Source: Monodelphis domestica
Taxonomy: Eukaryota; Chordata; Mammalia; Didelphimorphia; Didelphidae
Assembly: GCF_027887165.1 (NCBI RefSeq)
Contig: NC_077235.1
Span: 5,641,378 to 5,705,377 of the forward strand
Length of the DNA stretch: 64,000 nt
Direction of reading: 5' to 3'
Part shown: positions 1 through 10,344 of the stretch, piece by piece
Layout of the letters: each line of letters opens with the position of its first letter
Position numbering within the stretch: the first letter of the stretch is position 1
Program-made: the position numbers and the translations under genes
The notes under the pieces: model-generated
Databases searched by the model: none
What the model was told of the DNA's origin: nothing
The model's input: only the letters and a program-made list of their open reading frames with translations

Positions 1-165
1 ACAGACCTAGGGCCCAAAAGGTGCTTAGAGATCACTAGGCCAACTTCCTCATTGTCCAGAGGGGGACTTTGAGGCCCAGAGAGAAGAAACAACTTCCCCT
101 AAGGTTACCCAGGTGGTAAGTGGAGACTCTCTGGTTCTAACCCCAATCCTCTGCCCCCAGATTCG
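1..165 (-). repeat. MIR/Ther-1-type CORE-SINE fragment
   Basis: Read on the minus strand this is the conserved core of a MIR-like SINE. The plus strand shows the usual sequence of landmarks: a 'fraction of bases in common with gaggcccagagag', then a 'gttaccca.gtggtaagtgg' block and a 'ctctggttctaaccc' block. The left end is cut by the window edge. It is old and diverged. Confidence 0.6.
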
Positions 166-1314
166 ATATTTCCCTTTCTACCTCCCACCTCTCCCTGTTA
201 CAGCACATAGCCATGACGTTGGCAATGTTGTAAGCAAGCCCAGAAATGAGCATTTTAAACAGGACTTTAGATCTGAGAGACATGACCAGAAGGAACAGAG
301 GCATGGCACGTGCATACCTTTTGAGGGTTGGGGTTCATCTTGTTGGACCCAAGTCATGGTGGTAGTAAAGATGATGGATTCCAGGAGAGTAATTCAGAAA
401 GTGGCCAGGCCCAACAGGAAGGGCTGGTGTGTGTGTGTGTGTGCGCGTGGAGAAAGTAAGATGATGGACGTGCAGATGATTTGAAAAGATGAGGAAGCTG
501 GACAAGGGGCCGGCATGGTGGGGATTGGCCACACGTGTGCTGACCAGATATGATGTGGGGTCATTCCATAGCTATCCTTGACTACCCAAAGAGAACCTGA
601 CAAGCTGGAACCAAAGAGAAGAGGATATTAAATACATTTAAGTCCTGTCCTGGGGCTAAAAGAAGCCTCCACTTCCTCAGAGCTCAGAATGAGCACCAGT
701 ATGAGCAGGCATGGCTCAAACATGGGAAACTGGATTGCTTGGGAAAAGGCCCTGGGGGTTTAGTGGCCTGAAAGCTTAGCAGCTCTTGGCACTGGGATAT
801 GGTGCATACAGTTCTGGGCTATGTTGAGAGAGGCTCTCCTCTGGCCACATCTGTAGAATGGGCTTTAGTTTGGAACAACAGGTTTTTGGAAGGACATACA
901 CAAATCATGGTATTTTCAGAGGAGGCCTGCAGGATGATGGGAGTATTGGCGAGCAGGCGGGAGAGTAGAGAGGATTCCTGGCCTAGAGACCAGAAGGCTC
1001 AGGGAGTGTGTGGTCACTGGCTTAAGTATCTGTTGCTATGTCATGAGTTGAAGAAAGATGGAGCTTGTTCAGCTTGGCCCAAAGGGCTGGACTAGGAACA
1101 GTGGGTGCCAGGAGGGGAGTATGGGTGGGAAGTAAAGGCAAACTTCCCACCATTCAGAGCTTTTTCAAAGTGGGCCGGGCTCTACCTCAGGAGGGAGAGC
1201 TGCATATTCTAGAAGGGACTTTTGTTCAGCTTGGACAACTGGCCTTTAGGGAGCACTTTAAGGATTATAACTGGCCATTCCATAGATCACCCAGCCTGGC
1301 CCATATTGATGCTA
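166..1314. other. Non-repetitive stretch, nothing assigned
   Basis: No recognised repeat or gene. A short TG run lies at about 427-443. The open frames here (98-123 codons) have no recognisable domain and no coding context, so I do not call them genes. Confidence 0.5.
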
Positions 1315-1552
1315 TGGTCAGTTGTGTCAGTTTCCTAGTGACTCCATTTGCGATTTTCTTTGCAAAGATACTGGACTGGTTTGCCATTTGCTTTTCCAGC
1401 TCATATGACAGAGGAGGAATCTGAGGCCATTGGGGTTTATTGACTTGCCCCCAGAGTCACACACAGCTAGGAAATGTCTTAGGTCAGATTTCAACACAGG
1501 TTCTTCTGACTCCAAGTCTGGCACTCTATCCACTGTGTCACCTAGCTGGCAC
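1315..1552 (-). repeat. MAR1-type CORE-SINE, near full length
   Basis: Minus-strand copy of the marsupial MAR1 SINE. Going left to right are the MAR1 3' landmarks ('gtgactccatttg', 'gcaaagatactgg', 'gtttgccatttgc'), then the MIR-like core ('cacacacagctag'), then the tRNA-derived head ('atccactgtgtcacctagct'). MAR1 is a marsupial family, so this supports the clade assignment. Confidence 0.85.
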
Positions 1553-1765
1553 TTAATAGGTGCTTAATAAATGTTTATTGACTATATAGCTCTGGTGTCA
1601 GAGGATCTGGGTTCAAATCCCACCTCTGGTGTTTATTATTTTTATTGCCTCAGGCATATCACTGAATTCCTCTGTGCCTCAGTTTTCTCATCTGTAAAAT
1701 GAAGGAATTGGACTAGATGGACTCTGAGTTGTCTCCTAAATTGAAATCCATGATCCTGTGAGCTC
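1553..1765 (+). repeat. L2/MIR-like tail followed by a Ther-type SINE
   Basis: Begins with the tail motif 'gtgcttaataaatgttta' typical of L2/MIR 3' ends. A plus-strand CORE-SINE follows, with 'ctgggttcaaatcccacc', 'cctcagttttctcatctg', and an end resembling the 'ggactagatgg...gatcctgtga' tail of the Ther variants. It could be one composite element or two adjacent ones. Confidence 0.6.
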
Positions 1766-1794
1766 AATTGTTCTTCAGAAGAACTTTGAGATAT

Positions 1795-1960
1795 AGAGGC
1801 TGACTGCTATCACTTCTATTTTACAGATCTGAGGCTGGACTTGAATCCAAGTCTCCTGACTCCAAGCCCAACTGTATTCTAAGCACTATACTAGACTACC
1901 TCTTCTACCAGATGAAGGGACTTTTTGAAGTCCTTTCTAGATTTAAGATCCTATGATTCT
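1795..1960 (-). repeat. Degraded MIR-type SINE fragments
   Basis: Minus-strand MIR core ('ctattttacagatctgaggc', 'gacttgaatccaag') with part of the core missing, then a short 'tagatttaagatcctatga' tail piece. Heavily diverged. Confidence 0.45.
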
Positions 1961-2029
1961 TATTATTGGACGTTTTTCTCTTGGGGCTTTTGCCAGCCAT
2001 GATTCTAGCTGGATGATATTAACAATAAG

Positions 2030-2262
2030 TGCAGCTAGGTGGTGCTACAGTGGGTAGAGCAGCAAACCTGGAGTCAGGAAGACCTTGTGACCCTGGACAA
2101 GTCACTTCATCTCTTTCTGCCTTGGTTTCCTAACATGTAAAGTGGGGATCATGATAGCACCTACCTCTAAGGTTTGTTGGGAGAATTGAATGAGATGATG
2201 TGTGTAAGGTGCTTAGCACAGAGCCTGGTACATAGTAGGTACTTTATAAATGTTGGCTATTT
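2030..2262 (+). repeat. MIR-type SINE with marsupial head, near full length
   Basis: Plus-strand copy: tRNA-like head ('gcagctaggtggtgctacag'), core ('gtgaccctggacaagtcact'), and MIR tail ('gcttagcacagagcctgg', then 'tagtaggtactttataaatg'). All three parts are in the expected order. Confidence 0.8.
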
Positions 2263-2329
2263 TAAAATAAATGCCATTTCTCTTGTGCCTTAAGGCTCAA
2301 AAAGTGCTTTGTATATGCCTTGGGTCATT

Positions 2330-2790
2330 GATGATGAGCCTATGGTATGGGTGCCAAAGATGGCACGCAGAGCACTCTCTGTGGGCATGTGGCCACCTTC
2401 CCCACCCAGTTCTAGAAAGACAGAGGGCCTTGGGTGGAGCTGCCCCCTCCCCTTCTCTACTGTGACTAATGATATTTTTTCATATTCCCTGCCACTCTGC
2501 CCAGCAGCTCAATGGGAGCACACAGGGAGTAAGGCAGGTGGTTCATAGGCGGCAGAGCTGGAGGGGAGCAGAACTCTTGGGTCACTACCCTCTCCCTCTC
2601 TACACTCACTGAGGACATTTCTCACTTTGCCCCATCCCTCCACCCAGCAGCCCAATGGGAGCACTTCCTCCCTCCCTTGTGTGGGGTAAGGAGAGGCACA
2701 CCTGGACACTCAGTCTGGGGGTGGGGTGGGGGCAGGGTCTGGCACTCCATCTCTAAAAAGTTCGCTGTCACTGCCTTAGGATTAGGGACT
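2330..2790. repeat. Marsupial non-autonomous repeat, possibly hAT-related
   Basis: Matches by eye a common marsupial interspersed repeat: a 'tgccaaagatggcacgcaga' block, repeated 'cagcagcccaatgggagcac'-like blocks, and an end resembling 'ttcgctgtcactgcc'. Two 'cag(c/t)ccaatgggagcac' modules, at about 2505 and 2650, suggest an internal duplication or two copies. The family is not certain; a DNA-transposon origin is inferred. Confidence 0.5.
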
Positions 2791-2899
2791 AGATTTGGAA
2801 TTTCATTTTGCCTTTAAGGAACTGTCATTCTACTGGGATGGATAGGGGCTTCAATTCCATTGCCTCACTAGAGCCTCCTCTGGGACAAAAATTATGTGC

Positions 2900-3030
2900 T
2901 ACATGCAATAATTAGTATCCCCATTTTACAGATGAAGCAACTGAGGCTAAGCTTGTAAGAGTGGAAGGTGGAGTTTGAACCCAAGGCTTTGTCAACAAGC
3001 CCAACACTCAATCTACTCTCCTTGACTGTA
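2900..3030 (-). repeat. MIR-type SINE fragment
   Basis: Minus-strand core: 'ccccattttacagatgaagc', 'aactgaggctaag', 'gagtttgaacccaaggc'. Both ends are missing. Confidence 0.7.
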
Positions 3031-3251
3031 GCTGGGATCCACATGCATGAACCATTGTTTGTTCATTTATTTTTCTTGTTGGGAGAACTCCTGACTTGTG
3101 GGAAAGTATTTCAGCCAGTCAGTCACCTAGCATTTGGCTAAAGACCTACTGTGTGTCAGACCCTGTGCCAAGGACTGTGTCTTCTGCCCATTTCTCCTCA
3201 AGCCCATGTGCCAAAAGCACTTTTTATTTTTCTGGACATTTCAAAGGTAGT

Positions 3252-3532
3252 CTGTGAGGCAGCTGGTGGCACAGTGGAGAGAATGCTGGACTCAGAGTCA
3301 GGAAGACCTGAGTTCACATGTGGCCTCAGATGCTTACTAGTTATGTGACCCTGGTCAAGTCACTTCATCTCTGACTAGCTCAGTTTCCTCAATTGTATAA
3401 AATGGGGATAATAATAGCATCTACCTCATGGCGTTGTTGTGAGGATCGAATGAAATAGTATTTGTAAAAACCTCTTAGCACAGTGTCTGGCACATAGTAG
3501 GTTTTATATAAATGCTTCCCTTTCTTTTCCAT
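3252..3532 (+). repeat. MIR-type SINE with marsupial head, near full length
   Basis: Plus-strand head ('gcagctggtggcacagtgga'), core ('gaccctggtcaagtcacttc'), and MIR tail ('cacagtgtctggcacatagt'). About 280 bp and one of the most complete MIR-type copies in the window. Confidence 0.85.
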
Positions 3533-3591
3533 TTCTCTTGAGCTAGGCTGTAAATTTTGTTGCCCTTGGAGTTAAAAAGATAGGATTTGGA

Positions 3592-3780
3592 GGAAGCTGG
3601 ATGGCACAGTGAATAGAGAGCCAGGCCTGGAGATAGGAGGTCCTGGGTTCAAGTGTAGTCTCAGACAAGCCTAGCTCTGTGAACTTGGACAAGTCACGTA
3701 ACTCCAGTTGCCTAGCCCTTACTGCTCTTGTGCCATAGAACTAATTGGTTCTAAGATAGAAGGCAAGTATTAAAAAAAAA
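3592..3780 (+). repeat. Type A marsupial SINE (WSINE1-like), complete
   Basis: Plus-strand copy of the second abundant SINE here: 'gagagccaggcctggag', 'ggaggtcctgggttcaa', 'tgcctagcccttactgctct', then 'ttctaagatagaaggc' and an A run. It sits inside a MIR-type copy whose head fragment lies to the left and whose body resumes at 3781, so it inserted after that copy. Confidence 0.8.
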
Positions 3781-3970
3781 GAAGACATGAGTTCAAATCC
3801 TACCTCAAATACTTACCAGTTGTATCTCCCCAGGCAAATGACTTCACCTCTGCCTACATTGGTTTCCTCTTCCTTAAATGGGAATAACCATAGTACCTAC
3901 CTCCTAGCGTTGTTGTGAGGATCAAAGGTTACACTTACAACCCTGCATAAATGTTAGCTGTTGTTGTTCT
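3781..3970 (+). repeat. MIR-type SINE body, interrupted by type A SINE
   Basis: Plus strand: 'gagttcaaatcctacctcaa', 'ggaataaccatagtacctac', 'tgttgtgaggatcaaagg', 'cataaatgttagctgttg'. The head probably lies at about 3560-3591, left of the type A insertion. Confidence 0.7.
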
Positions 3971-4120
3971 AATGATTATTTGGGCCCTTCAGCAGCAGCA
4001 GCTCTAATTCACCCAGTGTCACCCAGTGGCCTGATGGGAGGCCACAGGGATGCCACTAAAGGAGGATGAGCCTGCCCCATTAGCTCTCCCATCTTAATCT
4101 TGTAAAGTGAGTCTGCATTC

Positions 4121-4189
4121 AGAGACAGGGAGACAGAGAGAGGGAGAGACAGAGAGGGAGAGGGAGAGGGAGAAGGAAAGAGAGAGAGT
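4121..4189. repeat. GA-rich low-complexity tract
   Basis: About 70 bp of imperfect (GAGA/CAGAGA) purine-rich repeat. Open frames crossing it on both strands come from base composition only. Confidence 0.85.
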
Positions 4190-4352
4190 ATGGAGATGTC
4201 TAGTGGGGACGTGTGAAAAGGGCCAAGGCTGGAGTCGGTGTGTCAGGTATGGAGAAGAGCAAGGCCAGACGATCTGGTGCCCAAGGGAGACCAGTGTGAC
4301 TTCAGGATGGAAAGAGGAGTTGCTATTTGGCCCAGCAGGCAACGTTCTTGTT

Positions 4353-4432
4353 GGTGGTGGTCAGTCATTTTTTATTCCTGTCTGACTCTAGGCTCAATGT
4401 GCTATCCACTGCAGAGCTGTCTAGCTGCCTCA
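4353..4432 (-). repeat. MAR1 fragment with the middle missing
   Basis: Minus strand: the MAR1 end ('gtcagtcattttttattcct', 'gtctgactct') joins directly to the head end ('gctatccactgcagagctgt', 'ctagctgcct'), so most of the core is deleted. Confidence 0.55.
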
Positions 4433-4795
4433 CAGGCAATAGTGAGCAACTAAAACTCCTTGAGCAGCGGAGTGGCATGGTCAGGAAGGGCCACTTTGGA
4501 CCACAGATGGTGGATCAGTTAGGAGGAGGCTGTAGATTGGTAAGACTCTTCCTCTAAACCATCCTTAGCTTGAGGGCCTGGTTGGGTCCTGGGCAAAAGG
4601 AAGTTCAGGAGGTTGTTGATACAGTAATGTTGTTGCTATTGTTTAACTAAGAAGTCAGTGGGACCTGGAAGGTGTGCTCGATATCAGCCTTCCTCTTAAG
4701 TGTGTCGGAGGTGCTGGGATGTGATGGGAGGCCATTTATGAGATAGTAAAGGTTCAAAACATGGGGAGACAGAATGATTTAAAACAGAGGCATAG
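4433..4795. other. Non-repetitive stretch, nothing assigned
   Basis: No repeat, gene or motif I can support. Confidence 0.4.
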
Positions 4796-4998
4796 GGGCA
4801 GCTAGGTAACTCAGTGAATAGAGAGCCAGGCCTGGAGACGGGAGGTCCTGGGTTCAAATGTGACCTTGGACACTTCCTAGCTGGGTGACCCTGGGCAAGT
4901 CACTTAACTACAATTGCCTAGCCCTTGCTGTTCTTCTGCCTTGGAACCTATACTTAATATTGATTCTAAGATAGAAGGTAAGGGTAATAAAAAAAGCT
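4796..4998 (+). repeat. Type A marsupial SINE, complete
   Basis: Plus-strand full-length copy: 'ggggcagctaggtaactcag', 'gagccaggcctggagac', 'tgaccctgggcaagtcactt', 'tgcctagcccttgctgttct', 'gattctaagatagaaggtaa' and an A-rich tail. Low divergence suggests a fairly young insertion. Confidence 0.85.
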
Positions 4999-4999
4999 G

Positions 5000-5150
5000 A
5001 GGTGCATGGCCCAAACAAGATTAAAATGTAACTGGGAAGTATTTAAGAAAACAAATAAAGATACAATGAAAACCTTTGATAACATTACATTTTAACACTG
5101 ATCAATATGTGGTTTATACCAATGGACCTTAGGGATTATAAGGGGGGAAA
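5000..5150. repeat. Probable marsupial interspersed repeat, family unknown
   Basis: AT-rich block ('taaaatgtaactgggaagta', 'caatatgtggtttatacc') resembling a common marsupial repeat. It shares wording with 13183-13345, for example 'ttaaaatgtaa'. Family not assigned. Confidence 0.4.
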
Positions 5151-5169
5151 TAGGGTTTTTTTAAAGGTT

Positions 5170-5918
5170 GGGCTGGATTATTCAAAATTAGGGTTGCCAG
5201 GATTTTAATTAATTCCAAAGAGATTTATTTACAATTTATTTACAAAATATAGAAAGAGTGAAGCTAGAAAATCAGAGAGAGGACAGGGTAAGATATCTAG
5301 CCTGAGCACTAAGTATTTTGTTCTGGCCCCTAGCTCAACCCAGGCAGGGGAGAGTTAGTCCTTAGCTGGAGGGGCCTTGGCCCTTGTAGCCAAGGACCTG
5401 GGGATACAGGGAGCCTTTCTCAAGAGGATAGGTCCCTCCTGAGGCTAGTCTCTTCAGAAAATCCAGGAAAGGAGTCAGCTCTTTTCACTCACCACATGTC
5501 AGTCGAAAGGGAGAGATTTAAGAGCAGTCACACCAAGTTCAAGGTCTCAGGTCCAGTAAGCAGATTCTTCACCAGCCTCCAACTCGAACTCAGAACTCCA
5601 AAGAAAGTGAAGTTCAGGTTGAACTCTACTCAGGAAGTTGTAACTCCCTTTTAAAGACACTTTCCTTTGCATCACTTCTTGTGCCTCCCCCTAATTTGAT
5701 GTCTACCAATCACAGTTGAAGCTTTGCTTAGGACTGCCCAGGGGGCAGTCAGTTGGATTCTGGTTTGTCACCCACTATTGCACACGTAGGTCACAGACCG
5801 CCCCCACTCAATGATTAAGTGGGATATTTACACTTTTGGTGATTAAATCTAAAAATGGGCCTTTGGGGAGTTAATTTCATCTTCACAATCAGGGGGAGTT
5901 AATTTAATCTTTGCAGGA
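5170..5918 (-). mobile_element. Endogenous retrovirus LTR (fossil, likely solo)
   Basis: About 750 bp that reads as an LTR on the minus strand. It begins TG at the right-hand end ('tgcaaagattaaattaac') and ends CA at the left. Two AATAAA-like polyadenylation motifs lie near the left end, at about 5225-5245. The sequence resembles marsupial ERV LTRs with AT-rich 'taaattaactcccc' starts. No internal retroviral genes are visible beside it, so it is probably a solo LTR. Age is uncertain, probably tens of millions of years. Confidence 0.6.
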
Positions 5919-6009
5919 TCCTCGTGTCTGCTTTTAGGAGCCCTCATTTCTATGTGTGTTTGGCATCATTGATTTGAAGGCAATGATTCGGGCATCTTAA
6001 ACGCCACAT

Positions 6010-6345
6010 GTCTAAGAAAGGTCTCACAATCTTCCCCCAAATCATATCTCACCCTCTCCGAAACTTCCCTATTATTGTCAAGGGCATGACAGTTACCCAA
6101 GACACCAAGTTCACCACCTCATGCTCTCTCTCTCACGCCATGTGTCCCACTAGTTGCCAAATCCTGTTGTTTCTGTCTTCACTGGATTGCTTGCATCAGT
6201 CCCTTTCTCTGCGCCTCCACAGCCACCTCCCCATCAGAGCTGCTCATCCCTTCTCACTTGCACCAATGGGCCTCTGGATCTCAAGTCTGTCTCATCATCA
6301 ATCCGGCCTCCACGCAACCTCCAAGTGCAGGGCCAATCATCTCGT
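6010..6345 (+). mobile_element. L2 LINE fragment (ORF2 3' region)
   Basis: C/T-rich plus-strand DNA with the usual L2 wording: 'gttgccaaatcctgttgttt', 'gccacctccccatcagagct', 'ctcacttgcaccaatgggcc'. Old and diverged. The 114-codon frame here is an L2 relic, not a gene. Confidence 0.6.
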
Positions 6346-6349
6346 TCTC

Positions 6350-6965
6350 TAGTCAGGGTCATGAAAACCCGGGGAGAAGAGAGTAGCAAAGAGAATAGGA
6401 TGATCAACAGTGCGAAACACTCCCGAGGGGTCAAGAAGGATGAAAACTGAGAACATAAGAGATCTGGCAATTAAGAGGGTCACTGCTAACTCTGCAGAGG
6501 ACACAAGAGCAGACTGCAAGGGCTTGAGTGAAAGGAGAGCCAAACCAGGTGCCCAGCGTAGCCACCTTCTTCTATGAGGCTGGCCAGAGAAGCAGGAGGG
6601 CTATGAGGAGAGAGCTTGAGGAGGCTGTCCCATCTACTGAAGGTTTTTTCAGGATGAGGAGGCCTGGATACATTTCAAGGCAGTACTGAGAAGTCAGACA
6701 ATGGATCAATTTAGGGAACAGGAGAATCTACTGAAGGTTTTCAGTTGGAAGGATGGGGGAGATTCGAGCATATTTGAAGGCAGTCTGCACAAGCCTGTTT
6801 GTGGATAGCGTGTCCTCTGGGATTCTCTCTCGTTGGAGTGGCCACTGAGATGGTCAGGGTAGAGGTAGGGGCCTGGAAGGCAAGAGCAGAGCCAGGCTGC
6901 CCATTTTCCCAGGGGTGCAAGGTTGGTAGGAGGTCATCAGATGGTAGAAGCAATGCCGGGGAAGA
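6350..6965 (+). repeat. Old mammalian repeat of unassigned family (family X)
   Basis: Matches from memory a widespread old repeat seen in both marsupials and placentals: 'tggcaattaagagggtcact', 'ctactgaaggttttttcagg', 'gatgaggaggcctgg', 'aaggcagtactgag'. The same family appears at 7800-8800, 18000-19010, 26960-27840, 30735-30868, 40850-41110 and 57985-58295. I cannot name it without a search. Confidence 0.5.
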
Positions 6966-7269
6966 CTGGCCAGGGAACCGCTGAACGGTAGCTGCCCTGG
7001 GCTTCCTTTGGTCCCATGTATCCCTGCCAATAAATCAAACCAGCCACCAATCCGCCAATTCTAAAGCACCTGCCGGGTCCCGGGCTTTGCGCTGGGGGCT
7101 ATTCCTTACATGAGGTAGGGGAGAAGGCTCCCTGTTGCCCATGACCGGAGGGGAAGGCTGAATTCTCCCTCTCCTGCCTAAGCCTTTGAGGCTTCTCCTT
7201 GAAGCTTTGCCATCCGGCGGTGTTTGATCTACAGAGTAGAGAAGTGGGCTGAGGGCTCTTTTAGTTTCT
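6966..7269. other. Mostly unassigned, short repeat tail inside
   Basis: At about 7035-7115 there is a degraded 'agcacctgccgggtcccggg' / 'gctttgcgctgggggct' block resembling the start of family X. Nothing else recognised. Confidence 0.35.
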
Positions 7270-7660
7270 GAAGAATATATTTTGTTCACATTTAAGCTTT
7301 TCATGAGCTGGTTTATGATGTTAATTCGGAAGCTGGAAGAAGCAGATACGTCTTTTAAGAACTTAGCAAAAACACATCAGAACTTTTAAAAAACCATATG
7401 AAACCACATACTGTACACTGATCCCCCCCCCCTCCGTTATCAGTGGGTTGCTTTGGCAGAACTTAATTAAATTTATTTCATTATAATCTTTCAACCCTAA
7501 AGCAATAAAAATCTCTATCTGGGGGAACAGAGTGGATTAGTGTGTTCATGACAATAATTCAAATGTATTAATTACTGTATATCAATACACACCTTGCAAA
7601 TGGCAGTTTCCCATTTGTGGAACCAAGATATTGATTTTGATGAGCTATCATAGAAGAGTT
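7270..7660. promoter_or_regulatory. Candidate conserved non-coding element
   Basis: Repeat-free, AT-rich island with dense homeodomain-like cores: 'gatgttaattcgg', 'cttaattaaatttatttc', 'tgtattaattactgtatatc'. All frames are short. It looks unlike the surrounding repeats and like deeply conserved enhancers. Conservation itself cannot be seen from one sequence, so this is inference. Confidence 0.4.
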
Positions 7661-7799
7661 CTCATTAAGGAGCCATTGTTGGCTGCCTTGTTCTCCAGTT
7701 GGGGAGCTCTTGCTTTGTGCCTAAATGGGGGGGCACCCGGGCTGACTCCGAAGCCCCCATTTATTTTTACCCAGGCAGCCTTTTCTGTAGCACAATGTA

Positions 7800-8160
7800 T
7801 TATTGGTCAACCAAGCAATTGGTATTTATTAAATGGCCAACTGCTCTCTGGGCAGCATTCTAGACCCTGGGGATTCAGAGACATAAAAAGGAGGCAGATC
7901 CTGTGGTCAGAAAGTGTGTATTCTACCCTGGGACATGGTGTATCCACAGAAAAGTAAGTATGGGATAGATAAAAACCAAATGCACAGTGACTGGGAGGGG
8001 CTCTTAATGACTGGGGGAATCAGGAAGGGCCTCTTGAAGGATGTGGCACTGGAGCTGAGCCTTGAAAGGAACCAAGGCTTCCAGGCGGTGGAGGTATGGA
8101 GGGAGAACATTTGGGGCATGGGCACAGAATGATGCAAAGACTCAGAGGTGGAAGATGGAT
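7800..8160 (+). repeat. Family X repeat, 5' part
   Basis: 'tggtatttattaaatggcca', 'agaccctggggattcagaga', 'cttgaaggatgtggcactgg', 'gctgagccttgaaagg', 'acatttggggcatggg'. This follows the expected order of the family X consensus as I remember it. It runs into a GA tract and the family resumes beyond it. Confidence 0.5.
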
Positions 8161-8164
8161 AGTT

Positions 8165-8368
8165 GTGGATAGGCCTGGAGTCAGGAAGTTGAGGAGGGAG
8201 GGAGGGGCAGAGACAGAGACAGAGAGAGGAGAGACAGAGAGGGAGAGGAAGAGGGAGAAGGAAAGAGAGAGAGGGAGAGGGAGAGAAAGAGAGAGAGAGA
8301 GACAGAGAGAAAGAGAGAGAGAGACAGAGAGAGAGAAAAAGGGAGAGGGAGAGAGAGAGAGTCACAAA
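8165..8368. repeat. GA/CAGA purine-rich tract, about 200 bp
   Basis: Nearly pure purine on the plus strand, made of GAGA, GGGAGA and CAGAGA units. It lies inside a family X repeat. The 288- and 151-codon frames that cross it are composition artefacts (Ser/Leu or Arg/Glu runs). Confidence 0.9.
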
Positions 8369-8369
8369 A

Positions 8370-8820
8370 GAGGGAGAATCCAGGAGACTATAGTTACTAG
8401 TAGAAGGATGAGGACTATTGGATTTAGCAGTAAAGAAATAATTGGCAATCTTGAGATGAACAGTTTTGGTGCAGTGATGGGAACAGAAGCCAGACTGGGA
8501 GGGGTTGAGAATCGGGTGGAAGCTGATGACTTTAGAGAATATTGTTGGTAGAGATTGGGGAAGATGGAAGGAACCAAGGTGCTGGGAGATGGGCATCCTC
8601 TGAGATTCTGAGGGGATCTGATGTGCAGAGTTGCGGAGGACAGGGAGTGCCCTGGACTGTGCCGTGAAAAGGGGTTGCTGTGGTACAGGTGGGTTGAGAA
8701 GAGAACAACTGCTGTGGGCAGTGTGGTAGAGAGCAGAAGAGGGAAGAGCCAACAAATTGGCATGTAGCAGCAAAGGCCCAGTTGAGATTGGATAACAAAT
8801 TGGTGGTGGACCCCATCCAT
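8370..8820 (+). repeat. Family X repeat, continuation
   Basis: 'taattggcaatcttgagatg', 'cagttttggtgcagtgatgg', 'acagaagccagactggg', 'ggggttgagaatcgggtgga'. These are in family order and parallel to the copy at 6350-6965. Confidence 0.5.
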
Positions 8821-8939
8821 CAGTAAGGTCGTGTAACTTCCTTCAGCTCTGTTCAGCAGTACCTGGACAGCACTGGAGAAGGCTGATGGTGCGACTTTCA
8901 GAGTGGGATGATGGGCCCATGGAGCAAAGATAGATTGTA

Positions 8940-9045
8940 TCTTCCTCCTCGAGGGCAGGGACCATTTTTGCCTTTTTGATTCCTTCCACTCAGTATAGTG
9001 CCTGGGGCATAGTAAGCAGTTAATAATTGTTTACTGGCTGATCCG
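8940..9045 (+). repeat. L2 3' tail fragment
   Basis: 'gagggcagggaccatttttg', 'agtatagtgcctggggca', 'tagtaagcagttaataattg'. This is the classic L2 3' end pattern. Confidence 0.65.
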
Positions 9046-10339
9046 TTGCTATTTCCACTTGGACTCGGGGTCTGATCACCTCCCTGAGAATGCTGAGTAC
9101 CTGTTTCGGACATGTCTCCCTGATTTTGGCCTTGCCTGATATTCCGGTCCAGAGGACTGTTGAATTAGGTGATGGATGATCTCTGTTGCTCAGTCTTTAA
9201 AGGAAGCTGGTAATAACTTTGACACATGCACGTGAGACACCTTGGTGGATCAGAGCCTCGAAATGATGTTTTGTTCCATTGCCTCAAAAGCTTTTTAAAG
9301 AAATAGTCACCAAATAATATGTGCAGAGGGCATTCACTCACTAACTCTCTCGATCTTTGAGCCAGTCTGTGAAATGGTAAAGACGTGCTTTGCTGGGAAA
9401 TATCACTCATCTAAACCTGCCTGTTCTCTCCAAATCTCCTCATAAAGGATGTCCTCCAAGCATGGATAGATGATTTTCATAAATTGTTTTTTATCCAGAT
9501 AGGAAAGTAGGCATCTGGCTTGGTAGCTATTGCCATTCTCTTGGGCGCCCTTTATATGCAATAATAAGGTCTAATATTTTCCCCATACTTTTACTGCCTT
9601 CCTCTCCTTAAGCTAGCTTGGGAATCAGTCCCTCAATGGCCTCAAACCTTTATAGCCTCCCGCCTGAACCGCCTTTCCATAGACTTGGTTCAGTCCAGCT
9701 GCTCTCCTCATCTTTGCTTTCCTTAGTGCCATTCACACGTCCTCAAGAAGCACATCTGGAATTGTTATGCTAGTCCAGATGTCCTTGAGCTTCTCTGTCC
9801 TTGATGAAGGGCTTATTCTCAAAAACCATTGCAGATGTTTTCTATACTCTGTCTCTTCTCTTCCTTCCAATTTTGTCTTTAAATGCCCTTGAAATGATTT
9901 GGCTTAATTGAATCTCTGGCTCAACTTTCTTAAAACTATTTTTTCTCCCCCCACTTCTGTTTTTATGAGGCAATGCTTCTCTGCATCGTTAGCATCCTTC
10001 TCCACAAGGCTTATGAATGGATTGGTATTCTAAACTGGAGAAGCCTTTGGCTCCACTTGTCAAGGAGCACGAGCAGTTGCAATTGTTTTACCGTGGCTAT
10101 ATTTCTGCATAAGTTGTTTGGAATGGATATATGTGTCCAGTGACCATTTGTAGTGCCATATTTAAGGAAGTCAGATTGGAGTTGTTTTAAACAAACCCAG
10201 TGTAGTTTTTGTTTTTATTCTTTTAGTTCTCTATTACCTTTGATCCTTTCCCCAACAAGTTAGTGGTTAGTGACACAATAGGCCAATTCTAGAATGGCTT
10301 CGGTAACAGTAATAAGTCATTTTCTTTCCGTTCAAAAGG
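9046..10339. other. Unassigned, mildly protein-like on minus strand
   Basis: No repeat recognised with confidence. It is more uniform and less SINE-rich than its surroundings. On the minus strand several short frames of 60-80 codons occur without a shared frame. They could be an old LINE or processed pseudogene, or chance. I make no functional call. Confidence 0.3.
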
Positions 10340-10344
10340 AATCG

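Noticed and set aside
7907-8773. 288-codon minus frame
   Set aside because: It crosses a 200-bp GA tract and an old interspersed repeat. No domain, no conserved start and no splice context.
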